Assembly (NCBI GenBank): GCA_951799425.1
Contig: OX637394.1
Location: forward strand, 9,621,501-9,685,500
DNA: 64,000 nt
Source: Ilex aquifolium
Taxonomy: Eukaryota > Streptophyta > Magnoliopsida > Aquifoliales > Aquifoliaceae
Direction of reading: 5' to 3'
The notes beneath the pieces were generated by a model that saw only the letters and a list, made by a program, of their open reading frames with translations, did not search any database and was not told where the DNA came from. This document shows, in pieces, positions 1 to 11,089 of this stretch. The position numbers and the translations under genes were made by a program. Position 1 is the stretch's first letter. The number at the start of each line of letters is the position of its first letter.

Positions 1-1588
1 GCCAATTTAAAGTAAAACTAGGTACACATTACTACTTAATTAAAAGATTAAAATGGCCAAGTGGTAGCATGAGAACAAACAAAAACACAACACTGTCCAT
101 GTGAAACCAACTGTATGCATGTCAGACGCCTGGAGCTAAATGGAACTGTTACTGTTAGTGTGTGAGGGTAACTACAACAGCTAAGAAACAAAGACCTATA
201 TCAAAATCAAAGTAGTATTACTAAAACTATTACTTACCGATCTGCATTGTAAGACGAAGATCTCTTTAAAGCTGGAAATTCGTCCTTCCTTGTCTCTATT
301 AAGCTCCCACTGAAGTACTCCTTATCCTCCAGTCTTACTCTAGGGTTGTGCACCAGAGCACCCTCTACGTCCTTTCCCACCTGATTCGACCTCCCTCCAC
401 GTGGCAATCTGGATTTATAGTACGAAATCAAGGAGAATCCCTGGCCATCTTTACCATTGCCTGGCCCACAGTCCTTAAACGATACAGAACCGCAGGATAT
501 CAGCTGCATTAAAACGGAGCTCGCCTTGATCCTTACACTAGGATGATTATTAGCCGTCTGATCATCGGTGTCTGACGGTATGACTAGTCTGCCGTCCGCT
601 TTCATTAGCGTTTCCAGTGTTTCGGGGCTTGAATCGGACGGTGGTGGAGAGATCTCGTCGCTATTGAGTTCTGTACTGTGATTCTGATACGGTTCCTTAT
701 TTTTGTCTTCCATCTCTTCTTCTTCTTCTTCGACTTCTCTGATTGGTCTGCGAAGACGTCGTTTATCGTCGGTTTGAGTCGATGCGTCGGCGGCAGCTCT
801 TCCCGCGGACTCTCCGGTGGACTCGGCTTTGTAGACTTTGTACTCATGGAGGTCGATTGCACTCCAGGACTGGTTTCTCCTCCGTCTGGCCAGCACCGGA
901 AAATCGAAGTCATCTGGTGATTTTGTATTCTCCGGAAGTTCTTTTTTCGTGCTGGAAGATACAGTTTCATCGGATTTTGAGATCAATGGAGTTTCCAGAA
1001 GCTCGGATCCTTTAAGAACGTACTCTTGGCCGTGCGCTGGGTAGATGAAATCGTTGTCGGCTAAATCATGCCAGACGAATCCGTTTTTATAGCTCCTGAA
1101 TCAAGATTCGTATCAGCAACAAAGGCTTGTATGTGTGTGTGTGTGCGTGAAATTAGATGAAATTAATTGTACCGTTTGGAAGACCAGGAATACATGCTAG
1201 CCATGCCTTTTCCACGAAGGAAATTCAAGCGGTTGATCACATCTGAAGAAGAGAAGAAATCAGCAAAGGCATAAACTACACTAGAAATCAACTGAATTGT
1301 TACTATAAATCTCAGTTTGGTTGCTGAAAATTGCAACAAGAAATATCTTGTTTTACCTCTGAGATAGAGACCTTCGGGGGAGGAGAGAGGGACCTCCATA
1401 AAATGAGGGTGTTCGAGCTGGCCGTTTCTGGAGAGGTAGTAAACGACGGGGACCTTTCGCTCGGCCTTTAGTTTGTTATTGGGAGGTTCCGTCCAGACTA
1501 TGTTGCGTTCAGGGCTCGTTTCTCTCTCTTTCCATTTCTTCGGCATTTGGAGATCTGACGTTCGCCCTGATCTGGAAGTCACCGCCAT
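1..1588 (-). CDS. SOK5-like: SOSEKI (DUF966, DIX-like) polarity protein, 3' end outside window
   Basis: Coding exons read on the minus strand: 1588-1357, 1242-1173 and 1095-238. Junction phases fit exactly (AGA G|AT, then CG|G) and a donor GTAAG at 237 shows the gene continues beyond base 1. At least 386 residues are encoded here. The N-terminal part (about residues 30-115) carries the SOSEKI DIX-like domain, with [54 protein letters not shown] and [14 protein letters not shown] later conserved patch is [15 protein letters not shown]. Family knowledge: SOSEKI proteins polymerise through this domain and mark cell corners or edges at the plasma membrane, linking tissue axes to division orientation. 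The start MAVTSRSGR is the usual family start. The rest is acidic, low-complexity and probably disordered. The SOK5 label rests on neighbouring genes rather than on alignment. Confidence 0.93.
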
Positions 1589-1592
1589 TGTC

Positions 1593-1692
1593 CTGCTTAA
1601 ACAGAGAAAAAGCTTTCAACACATATATTCCTGTGAAGATATGAAGATATTACGGAATGTTTATAGATCAGAGGCGAGCCAGGAATGCTTAC
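1593..1692 (-). other. 5'-UTR intron of the SOSEKI gene
   Basis: On the minus strand a GTAAGC donor at 1692 follows CCGCCTCG, and an acceptor TTTAAGCAG ends at 1593, five bases before the start codon at 1588. The 100-base gap is best read as a leader intron. This is inferred from splice signals only. Confidence 0.55.
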
Positions 1693-1754
1693 CGAGGCGG
1701 AAAACTTGAGTTGTGGGAGTTTGCAGAGGTTGTGGAGAGAATGGGGGAGTCACG

Positions 1755-1760
1755 TTTATA
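1755..1760 (-). promoter_or_regulatory. Candidate TATA box of the SOSEKI gene
   Basis: TATAAA reads on the minus strand about 170 bases upstream of the start codon and 60-70 bases before the leader intron donor. It is the only good TATA match in the proximal region. Placement is plausible; the transcription start was not identified. Confidence 0.4.
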
Positions 1761-1889
1761 ATGAAGGTGAGACCGTGAGGTAGGGGTTTGTTTGTTGAGT
1801 AGTAATTCTACATAGCATTACTCTTGTTTGTTTGTCAGTATATAGAGAAGCAAAGTGTGAACTGGAGAGAGTTGGTGTGGACGGAAGGG

Positions 1890-1891
<2 letters not shown>

Positions 1892-1922
<31 letters not shown>
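1892..1922. repeat. (GA)15 microsatellite
   Basis: An uninterrupted GA dinucleotide run about 300 bases upstream of the SOSEKI start codon. CT/GA runs are common near plant promoters and are often polymorphic. Open frames across it are repeat artefacts. Confidence 0.95.
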
Positions 1923-1926
<4 letters not shown>

Positions 1927-2089
1927 CGAAAATTCAAAATTGGATGCACCAAACAACAGCTAACAAACAAAAAATAAAGTTGTCTACGCTTCGGTATTTC
2001 TTTGGCAGTGTTTACTACTAGTCTCCTACTACCGAATTTAGCAGTGTACGAACTACATGAAGACCAAGGGGCATGGCCCCTCACATTTT

Positions 2090-3330
2090 CAAAATTATCT
2101 TATTTTTATTTTTATTTTCTAAGATTTTTATGTGCCTTTGTAGGCTTTAATTTTGTTTTAATAAAAAATATTCCATAAATATATTTGAAAGGCGTAATAA
2201 CATGATATTAAATGGGAAATATTGTTCAAATGGACGAGTGAATTCTTATTAAAGAAATTTTTTGTTTGTGCAAATTTGATAACCAACAGAAAAAGAAGCA
2301 AATGTGCGACAAGGTATAGACGTGACTTTATATCATCAATAATGCAATAATTTACAATAAACGTTTATAATGATATCTTATGAATAAAAGAGGGAATAAG
2401 TGGTCCTTGAAATTGTTACAAATTAAATTTCTTAATGATAAGTAATAAATAGTTTTTAGATTTTACAAACTAATTTGTTGTGATACTATCATATTCATAC
2501 GGTGATAAAGCCTTCGTAATTAAACATATAATAGTAATATTAATTTGTCAGATGAACTCATTTTATTAAATTCTTAATTGTGCCACTATTATTATTTGGC
2601 CCCCCCTCGTGATAAATTTTTTGTTCCATCCCTGCAATTTAGCATCGTCTTCTTTTTTAGTTAATGCTTATTGCTTACAATTTTCTTTAAATGAATTGTG
2701 GATTTCTTTTATTTGAAAGAACATAGTTGGTTTTTGTTGAGATTTATTTTAGATAATGTCCAAGGTAATCTATCTAATATTATGGCTAAAAAGTTAAATT
2801 CTCAATTTATAAAAATATAATAACAGCAAAAATTAATCTAATTTTTATCTACTTTGATCTAGTAGTATAAAATTCATCCTAAAATTTTTTTTGCACTCAA
2901 AAATATTATTTTCTCTGCATGACCCTTAATATTACATAACTCCACTCGATTCTCTATCATTTAGAAAAATTTGTTTATCATTGCATGATTTGAATTTGAA
3001 GATAGGCCAAATTATAATGTTAGATAGAACTAACTTTTAATATTTTTATAATTGATTACATCATCAAATTAATTTCTCAAATTCAATACATATAACATTA
3101 TTGTAATTATAATGACGAGCAACTAATCAACCTAGCTAATAAGGTGAAGATCATTCAGAGAAAATATTCATTGTAACGGTTACATCGTGTCATCACATTG
3201 ACATGGTATAAATCGTTCAATAATAAGATAACAAGTGAAAAAATGAATTCTACATGGATAGTTGTTGTATGACATAGATCATAGATGAATAGTTATTTAA
3301 TTATGTAAGATCCATTAGTTCACTTTTTTT
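2090..3330. other. AT-rich intergenic DNA, nothing recognised
   Basis: Very AT-rich sequence with no long open frame, no RNA gene pattern and no paired terminal repeats that I could see. Confidence 0.6.
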
Positions 3331-3529
3331 TTTAATTTTTTGGGTAAGGGAGGGGAGGGGGACTTGAATTCTTGACCTCAAGACGTCAAAGCCTTCACAA
3401 GGCCCAAGGGGTCTTAACCAAACCCTATCATATCAAGTCAGGCCTCATGCAACTTGCAACTCAGGACACCATCGCACACCCGTGATGTGGTATGTCAAGT
3501 GTATTTCTTTTATAGTTGTTAGTATCGTA

Positions 3530-3683
3530 CGATACGTTACGATACAAAGGTAAAACGATACAGATCGTAGTTTTGTATCGTTTTGCGTTATATCATCTGA
3601 TACACGCGATACGTTACGATACAAAGGTAAAACGATACAGATCGTAGTTTTGTATCGTTTTGCGTTATATCGTCTGATACACG
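3530..3683. repeat. Two tandem 77-bp units rich in CGATAC/GTATCG
   Basis: Copies at 3530-3606 and 3607-3683 are nearly identical; the only difference noticed is atcatctg versus atcgtctg. Each unit contains several CGATAC and GTATCG words, so it is partly self-complementary. The unit sits about 200 bases before the decayed hAT transposase gene, and similar words (ACACGATACACGATA) recur at about 6550-6575 on the other side. Subterminal repeats of this kind are typical of transposase-binding regions in hAT elements; this role is inferred. Confidence 0.8.
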
Positions 3684-3879
3684 ATACATTTTTAGGATAC
3701 TACCGTCTTCTTTCTCTTCTCTCTATTCTTCCATCAAAGCTGTCTTCTTCTTCCTTCTCTAGCTACTCCAGTGAAACCTGTGGTCCTCTGCAGTGTAAGA
3801 AATGATGTTAATTTATTTACAAAGTCAAATATTTTTTTTTGTATCAAAATTTATGAATCTTGATTAATGTTAATTTTTT

Positions 3880-6329
3880 TGAAGCAGTAGCATCACCAAC
3901 ATCCTATTTTCATATAGAAATGACTAAAAAACTTGCTAATGATCCCACATGGGAACATTGTGAAACAGTAGAAGGATCAAGGTTGAAATTAAAATGCATT
4001 CATTGTACAAATGTCTATTGGGGAGACATTTCAAGAATGAAAAATCATTTGACAGGTAATCGTAAAGATCTAGCGTCATGTAAGCATTGCCTTGAGGAAG
4101 TAACTTAATTTTTTAAGCAATTGTTGGATGATAAGGCTTCTAGCAAAGATATGAATTTTGTGGATTCGAAAACCTTCAAAAGTAGTAGTGGCAGTGTGGA
4201 TAGTAGTACTGCTAATAAAATACAACCAACCACTATCATTACTTTGAATACCATGTTGAAGAAAAAAGGTAGGGAAGATGTATGCTTGGATATTTGTAGA
4301 TGTTTTTATGCTAATGCCCTTCCTTTTAATTTGGTAAAGGATCCATATTTTGTAAGAATGTTAGAATTTGTTACATCGTTTGGTAAGGGATTGAAACCTC
4401 CATCGTATCATGAGGTGAAATGTTCTTTTTTGAAAAAATAAATAGATTTGATTAATGGTGGGTTGATAGAAAATTATAAAGCAGAGTGGAGAAAGACGGG
4501 TTGTACACTTATGTTTGATGGATGGACTGATGGGAAATATCGCTCTATCACTAATTTTTTAGTGAATAGTCTTAGAGGAAGTGTGTTTCTTAAAAGTATT
4601 GATACTTCAGACATTTGTAAGAATGCGGATAATCTTTTTGAGCTTTTAGATTCAATGGTAGAAGAGATTGGTGAGGACTATGTTGTTCAGGTTGTGACTG
4701 ATAGTGCATCGGCTTATGTAAAAGTTGGGGAGTTGTTAATGGCAAAGAGGAAAAAATTGTTTTGGTCTCCTTGCGCTGTACATTGCTTAGATCTTATTTT
4801 GACAGATATTGAAGACATTCTTCTACACAATGATATAATGGCAAAGGTAAGAAAATCACAGTTTATATCTATAGACATTCTTAGGTGTTAAATCTTATGA
4901 GGAAGTATACAAAGAAAAAAGATTTGGTGAGAGCTTGTGTGACCAGATTTGTCACCTCATAACATTAAGGAGTTTATTTGAGAATAAAATTGGGCTTAGA
5001 ACAATGTTTGCTTATGAAGAATGACAGAGAAGTCAATACTCTAAGAATGGAGATGGTGTAAAAATGATGGATATTATACTTGCTGACCAAAATTTTTGGG
5101 GATCAATCAAGTATTGCTTGAAGTGTGTGTTGCCATTAGTGAATGTGTTGAGGCTTATAGATGGGGATCTAAAGCCTGCCATGGGGTATATTTACGAGGC
5201 AATAGACAAGGCAAAAGAATAAATCCAAAAAAAATTTCGTAATGTGAAGAAGCACTATGAGCCCATATGGACTATTGTTGACACTAGATGAAACTTGCAA
5301 TTACACATGTCTCTTCATGCAGCTGCCTATTATCTCAATCCAGGGTAAGATTTAATTTTTTTCCATTTTTGTATCATTTTATATCTATATATTGTATACT
5401 GATCATAATAAATCAAAATAACTTTCAGGATTCATTACTTTAACGGTAGTGCAGACTATGAGATAAAGATGAGCATTTATCAGACTATTCAGATAATGTG
5501 CCCAAGTCTTGTTCTGAGAGAAAAAGTGGATAAACAATTGGATATATTTCACAATGCTAATTTGATGTTTGGAATGGACATGTCAATCCAGATGAGGAAA
5601 AAGAAACAACCTGGTTAGTGGTAACTAACTTAAGTTAGTCATTTAATGCAATTGCTTAAGTTAGTTAATACAGTATTATTTTGTAATTTTTTATAGCCTT
5701 ATAGTGGGAATCATTTGGAGGATGTTGTCCAGAATTGCAACAACTTGCTACCCGCGTCCTTAGCTTGACTTGTAGTGCCACAGGATGTGAGCGGAATTGG
5801 AGTACATTTGACTAGGTGCACTCTAAGAGGAGGAATCGATTAGAGCAACAAAGATTAAGTGCACTTGTGTTTGTGAAGTACAATCTTCGATTGGAGGCAA
5901 GACACCAAAAAAGAATATTAGAGGGTGATTCTCTCTCAGATATGGAATCTGATGATGAGTGGATCACTGAAAAAGAAGATGCACTCTTTCCTAAGGACAC
6001 TACTTGGATGAATGTTGGTGAATGTTTTGAGGTTCAAGAAGTGAATAACAAAAAGAGAAAGAGAGGTAAATAGTATATAATTAAAATGTAGTGATTGTTT
6101 TTTCTTCTTCTCAATTACTTTGAATATCTTTTTTATATTTTGTATTTGTTGTTTTGTAGAGCCTAGATATCTTTCTTTAAACAAGAAAAAATGGAAGTAA
6201 ATAATTCAACTTGAAGATGAGAATGAGGATGAACAAATACAAGAAGTTGAAGATGATGAATGAAGTGAAGACTTGTTGGCATCCGATCACAATGATGATG
6301 ATGCATTTTCAATTGAAATTGAAGATTGA
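3880..6329 (+). pseudogene. Decayed hAT-superfamily transposase (BED finger, DUF659, hAT dimerisation)
   Basis: Fragments in order make a recognisable hAT transposase. At 3920-4108 is a BED-type zinc-finger patch (CIHC, later HLTGNRKDLASCKHC). At about 4448-4850 is the DUF659 core with TGCTLMFDGWTDGKYRS, VVTDSASAYVKVG and WSPCAVHCLDL. At 5700-5940 is the C-terminal dimerisation region (WESFGGCCPELQQLA, then CERNWSTFD, then HSKRRNRLEQQRL). The frame is broken by stops, among them TAA at 4106 and 4439, TGA after YEE near 5023, TGA after WTIVDTR near 5290 and TAG right after WSTFD near 5814. An acidic tail rich in D/E ends at 6329. Introns may explain some gaps (5345-5428 has GTAAG and AG-like ends), but the in-frame stops in conserved blocks indicate a dead copy. 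No exact terminal repeat pair or 8-bp duplication was resolved. Confidence 0.88.
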
Positions 6330-6639
6330 GTTCTAAATGGATGTTTAGAAGTTTTGATTAAAAGTCTCTTGGGTGTTTAAAGTTTGAATTAGTGAACTAT
6401 GGTGTGAACTTTATATTATAATATCAGTGAACTATGTTGATGACTTGAATAGTTGGTGCAGTATTAATGAAATGCTATATTTTTATGAGTTTATGATTTT
6501 TTTTTCAAAGGTATATATATTTTATTATTATTTATTTAAAATTGCGCCGTATTTTACAATACACGATACACGATATGTAATTTTCAAAAAATGATGATGT
6601 GATTTTGTAAAAATAATAAACTCTTGTCCAAGGTAAGAT

Positions 6640-7739
6640 TTGAAGGTGAAAGTTCTTTTTTTTTTTAAACCCCTTCTAGTAGCTTTCATGCAGAGCTTTT
6701 GGAGTCCCATGCCTATGCCTGACCCAGACTCTTTTAGGCCAATTTGGTATGTGATGATCAGGACAGTCAACGTGTCTGTCCCCTTATTTGAATTGGTATT
6801 TTCTTTTGGTATAATCAATAATTATAAGTTTCGATACGTGATTATAATAGCACCCTAATTATATGATTGTAAGATCTCAAAAATTCGACTCCGTCCGATG
6901 AGTTGACTTCTATGCCCCACCTACCAATTTTGACCTATGGAAGCGATGATTGCGCTCCTGTCTACCCACGATATAAAAGTAACTGAAAAGAAATGTGGGC
7001 CCAATTCATACTTGGCGGTTTCCATACGATGGACTCTCGTTGACCTGCCACTTGTTATCTATCCGTCCAATCATAAATCACGTTAACAGATTGGACCGCC
7101 GTGACAGTCGCTGATCGTCCAAAGAGATTGATTGGACATGGTGAACGGTCCTGATCGAGAATGGCCAAGAGAGTACGATATAAAAATGAAAGCCGACCGT
7201 ATGCCACACCTTTTCGTGACTCTGTTGTCACATTCTGTTGAGTGAATTTCGCCTGTACCCTTCAAATTTGACATAATTATGTGGATAGTCCTCATATTTT
7301 AAAATTGGGACCCAACCTTTTCTGGTTTGAAATTTATTATAAATTTACGTTTGAAAGTTTCATATTGGATGGAAAATTATTAAGAATTTGATAATATACA
7401 ATTAATAGATCTACTAGAGATATAATTAATATAAAACCCCACTTTTTGGTTTGTAAATGCAAGTGCGATTTCTCAAATCATTGAAATTTTTTTTTATTTA
7501 ATTTTTTTTTATTTATTCAAACAAACAATATAAGATCTCTTGACAATATAAGAGAGATTTAAAAACATAGATATTGGAATCGTGCATATCCTTGTTGTAT
7601 CACGAACCAGAGTTGGACGCTCTGAAATGGTGTGACTTTGCTATCCAAATTACTTAAATTCTAGACTCTAAATTCAAACTCAAACTATAGAGTAAATACG
7701 AGTTAATTGTATATGATGGTGTGTCATGTGCAATTGAAT
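6640..7739. other. Intergenic DNA, nothing recognised
   Basis: Mixed-composition sequence with only short chance frames (for example 7083-7295 on the minus strand), none resembling a known protein. A poly-T/AT-rich stretch occupies about 7480-7520. Confidence 0.5.
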
Positions 7740-8225
7740 AGAGATGAACTATTTGAAGGCTTGGAGATTACTGGAGAGTTCAATATGAGCTTCTAGGCTC
7801 TTAAGGTTGTGCTATCAATTCAGTTGAATAACAGAAAACGATTAGATAGAAGATTTATAATAGTTCACCAGCTTGGGAGTTTGGTTAATTCACTTTAATG
7901 AAATCTCTTACTCTTGGATATTCTCTATTAATTGAGGAAAAGATGATTACACAGAGTAAAAATACAAATGATTGTTTGCTTTGTTATGAGGAATTTGACC
8001 CTTATTTATAGTTCTCCAGAGGCCTTGTCTGATTTCCTTGCATGATCTTTGCCCTTTCTTCGTAACTGAAGCTTCTTTTGCGTAATCACTTTGGATAATA
8101 CTAAGTCGGTTATGGCTTGCTTGCTAGAATGTTGGACCGTTGCGATTTATACGCAGCCTTCTGGTGGGGGTCAACTGTCGTTGTCGTCGTACCAAACTCA
8201 ATCTTAACCAATTTTCTAGTATCAT
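7740..8225 (-). mobile_element. Possible solo-LTR remnant, antisense
   Basis: Read on the minus strand, the piece begins TGATGATACTAG at about 8225 and contains a TATAAATA word near 8005, as LTR promoters do. A second segment at 35400-35880 begins TGATGATATCAGAG in the same orientation. No primer-binding site, polypurine tract, target duplication or clear CA end was found, so this is tentative. Confidence 0.25.
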
Positions 8226-8229
8226 CAGT

Positions 8230-9080
8230 ATACACATATAATCTTATTAAAAACAAATTACAACCTAAAACAGCATATAAAAATTAAAGTTATCCCCAAA
8301 CTCTACGTATCAAAAAAATATACCATACTATATCCACATATATTCACCTACCAAATCAACCCAAAAAAGTAGAGCGATAAATGGCAAAGATGACATGGAG
8401 TGAAAAAAATTGCATCTAATTCCCAGTTTAATCATCTTTAATAACAGCAGTCAACACCCAAATGTTTAAACTATTCTCCTCCATCAAGTTTCAAACTAAA
8501 CATTTGAGTGCTGTTTGGGAAGACCGGAGTTGTAACGTATTAAATTCCAAAGGTGGTCAGTAGTCGTAGTACGAAGGAGTCCACGATTTCGGCCAAATAA
8601 TTCGAAACCGAGACTCATTTCCCAACACGCTCCCTCTCGTAATTAAACGTGGACGTCCACATGCCTTGACCCAACAGTCAACAAACAGCACGTTTACTCA
8701 CTCACCCCCCCTCCCCATCTTCTTCGTGTCAAATGCACGTGGGGTGGGCTTTTTCAGTGTTTTCTTTCGATGAATCGGAGACAGAATTATTTGAAATGTG
8801 TGTAAATTGATTCAAATATTAGTTCTTAATACCCAGAAAAAGAAGGATTAGCAATGGTGAATTAACTCTTTTTTATTTTGTTTTTTTAATGAGCAGTGTC
8901 AATGTTGATGCAGCTTTTCCATTTTATAGCCGAAGCTGGTAATGCCAATGCCATTGGAATCTTCATATATTTTAGATTAACGATTCAGTTGTTGATGACA
9001 GAGCATATTGACTATAAAGCCTAATTTTCACATTAGAATGATCTAAGGTTAGGGGATGGCATCTGCCACCGACTTACAAA
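8230..9080. other. Intergenic DNA, nothing recognised
   Basis: No gene, RNA gene or paired repeat seen. A short GC-richer patch at about 8560-8750 contains ACGTGG-type words but has no gene close enough to assign them to. Confidence 0.45.
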
Positions 9081-9083
9081 ACA

Positions 9084-9510
9084 CTACAACCTCTCAAAAA
9101 TAAAAATAAAATGTTGAATAGAAATGATTCGACTAAAATATATTTGTAATTTGGTATCAACTGATTCTATGAACATGATGGGCCTTGATGGCTTAAGCAA
9201 GGAAGTCCTCAGATCTGCTAATTGATGGGGTTTCCCGACAGTATTGAGCATTTGAATCAGTTTGAACTTCTCTTCAGCTGTTAAAATGCCTTTTTGTTGG
9301 ATTGGGACAGGTTCTTTGCTCTTACAACAGGATTTGAAATGTGGCATCAGAATAAGATTGGGCTGAACATATATATATCTGGTTTAAACCCAACAGGTTC
9401 ATACAACAACTGCCTCGCAATGCTGGGACTGAGCCCAATGGACTTTTAGTTGTACAGATGCCCCTAAGGACATGTCCAATGTTACCAAATTCAAGGTCAT
9501 AAACTGCCAA
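9084..9510 (-). pseudogene. Unidentified coding-like patch, frameshifted
   Basis: Minus-strand frames give plausible but broken protein-like segments: VYDLEFGNIGHVLRGICT, then after a frame change RQLLYEPVGFKPDIYMFSP, then TAEEKFKLIQMLNTVGKPHQ. The composition looks more protein-like than the surrounding AT-rich DNA, but I do not recognise the family and no splice pattern restores one frame. It may be a gene relic or chance. Confidence 0.2.
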
Positions 9511-9779
9511 AAATATATAAAATTAGAAGAAAGAAGAGAATTGAAACAAATGTCTACTCATCTTTTAAAATTGGTGTTAAGTTTAACATTGAAAGAAAGA
9601 TATAACTCATGATGTGGGAGTACACACACACACGTCTACTATAAACCGGGGAACTTTTATAAATACTTAATCTACTACTGTATAAATACTGTTTCCTGCT
9701 ATGGTTTGATGGGAGTCCCCGCCCGCCTATCTCAATAAAGTCTATAATTAATTTGAAGAGCGTCTCGAGATTCATATGA

Positions 9780-10470
9780 CATTATTACAAACTCAAAAGA
9801 GTGATTGGGTTGAAAAAAATAAATGATTTCTAACCATTTAATTATTCTACAACAACTTGGGATAGGACTTTGAAAAGTTACACATGTGTAATAACGGATC
9901 GTCGTATTAGGCCTAAGGGGACAAACTGCATATGCTTTGAATATCGGACATGTGAATCCAACTTTACAATCAACTTTAAAGAGCTAGACAGATTTGGCAC
10001 TAGATATTTGTTCCAAAAACAAGTGTTTTAAAATGGGTTTCCTACACATTGTACACCTTCAATGATTCACACATAGTTTTGTCCTCTTTGTTTAGGATCT
10101 AACAAATGATTTTGCATGGGAAAAGTGAACAAATGAAGATGAATTTGGTGCGTTTGCATGATGGGTGAATTTTAGGACCCTTGAAAGGGGATCTCAGTTC
10201 TTGTTGCTGATTAACAAACCAAGATTTTCAAGTCTTACGTACGACATAAAGGCAACACTTCCTCAATTACATCTATTAACGATTGTCTTATATGTGATAC
10301 GATTTTAGGAAGAAGGAAAATGATAAGGTATATCAATATTTTTTTATTAAATAACCTGATAATATGGGTGAGGATAAAACTTATTCCTCCAATTAGATTT
10401 CTAGTAACAACCCGATGTGGGGGTGAGTTTTTTGTTTTTTTGGTTTGGGGGGGAGGAGTGTGAGGAAATA
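9780..10470. other. Intergenic DNA, nothing recognised
   Basis: AT-rich sequence without supported coding potential. A poly-T/G-rich stretch at 10425-10460 precedes the inverted AC/GT repeat. Confidence 0.45.
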
Positions 10471-10474
10471 CTAT

Positions 10475-10870
10475 ATACACATTAGTACACCAAAACATAC
10501 ACAACACACACATATTAGTATGCCAAACTACAAACATATACACACTAATATACCAAAATACACAAACTAATACACTAAAAATATACATACTAATACACAA
10601 AAAATACACACACATATACTAACACAAAAACTAAAACACATTTAATAAAAAATACACACACACACATAATGGGTTAGGATCGATTGTGGGCCATCAGTCG
10701 ACCCATGGATCATGGGTCAACCTGTGGGTCATGGGTGGTGTATTAGTGTATGTGTTTTTGGTGTGCTAGTATTTGTGTGTTTTAGTATATTAGTGTATAT
10801 GTGTGTGTGTGTGTTTTGGTGTATTAGTGTATATGTGTGTGTGTATATTTTTTGGTATATTAGTATATTT
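10475..10870. repeat. Inverted AC/GT repeat block
   Basis: The left half (10475-10670) repeats words such as ACACTAATACACCAAAA; the right half (10735-10870) repeats the reverse complement, for example TTTGGTGTATTAGTGTA. The centre (10675-10735) holds CCCATGGATCATGGGTC and related CCCA/TGGG words. The strand could fold into a long imperfect hairpin with arms of about 130-190 bases. Confidence 0.75.
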
Positions 10871-10879
10871 ATTTAATTT

Positions 10880-11082
10880 TATTACTTGTATTATTTAATA
10901 GAAAGATAAATGTTCAATCTAATGAGTGCCCATTTATAATTCATATTAACCCGCTTAATTTAAATGAATCATATTACCTAATTTATTTACAACCCGTATT
11001 AATTAATATAGATACCTAACCCATTTATTTATGGACAGATTGAACAGATTAATGGGTAATGAGTTAAGATTGACACCTCTAA
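10880..11082. mobile_element. Possible right end of a non-autonomous hAT element
   Basis: The segment ends in ATTGACACCTCTA, the reverse complement of TAGAGGTGTCAAT, which resembles the termini of the hAT copies at 26004 and 40631. A matching left end was not found, so the copy is truncated or interrupted by the AC/GT inverted repeat. Confidence 0.3.
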
Positions 11083-11089
11083 TGGAGAT

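Noticed and set aside
678..1044. Plus-strand frames over the SOSEKI exon
   Set aside because: Shadows of the well-supported minus-strand exon 1095-238.
1756..2084. Ser/Leu-rich and Glu/Arg-rich small proteins
   Set aside because: Produced by the (GA)15 repeat; no conserved sequence outside it.
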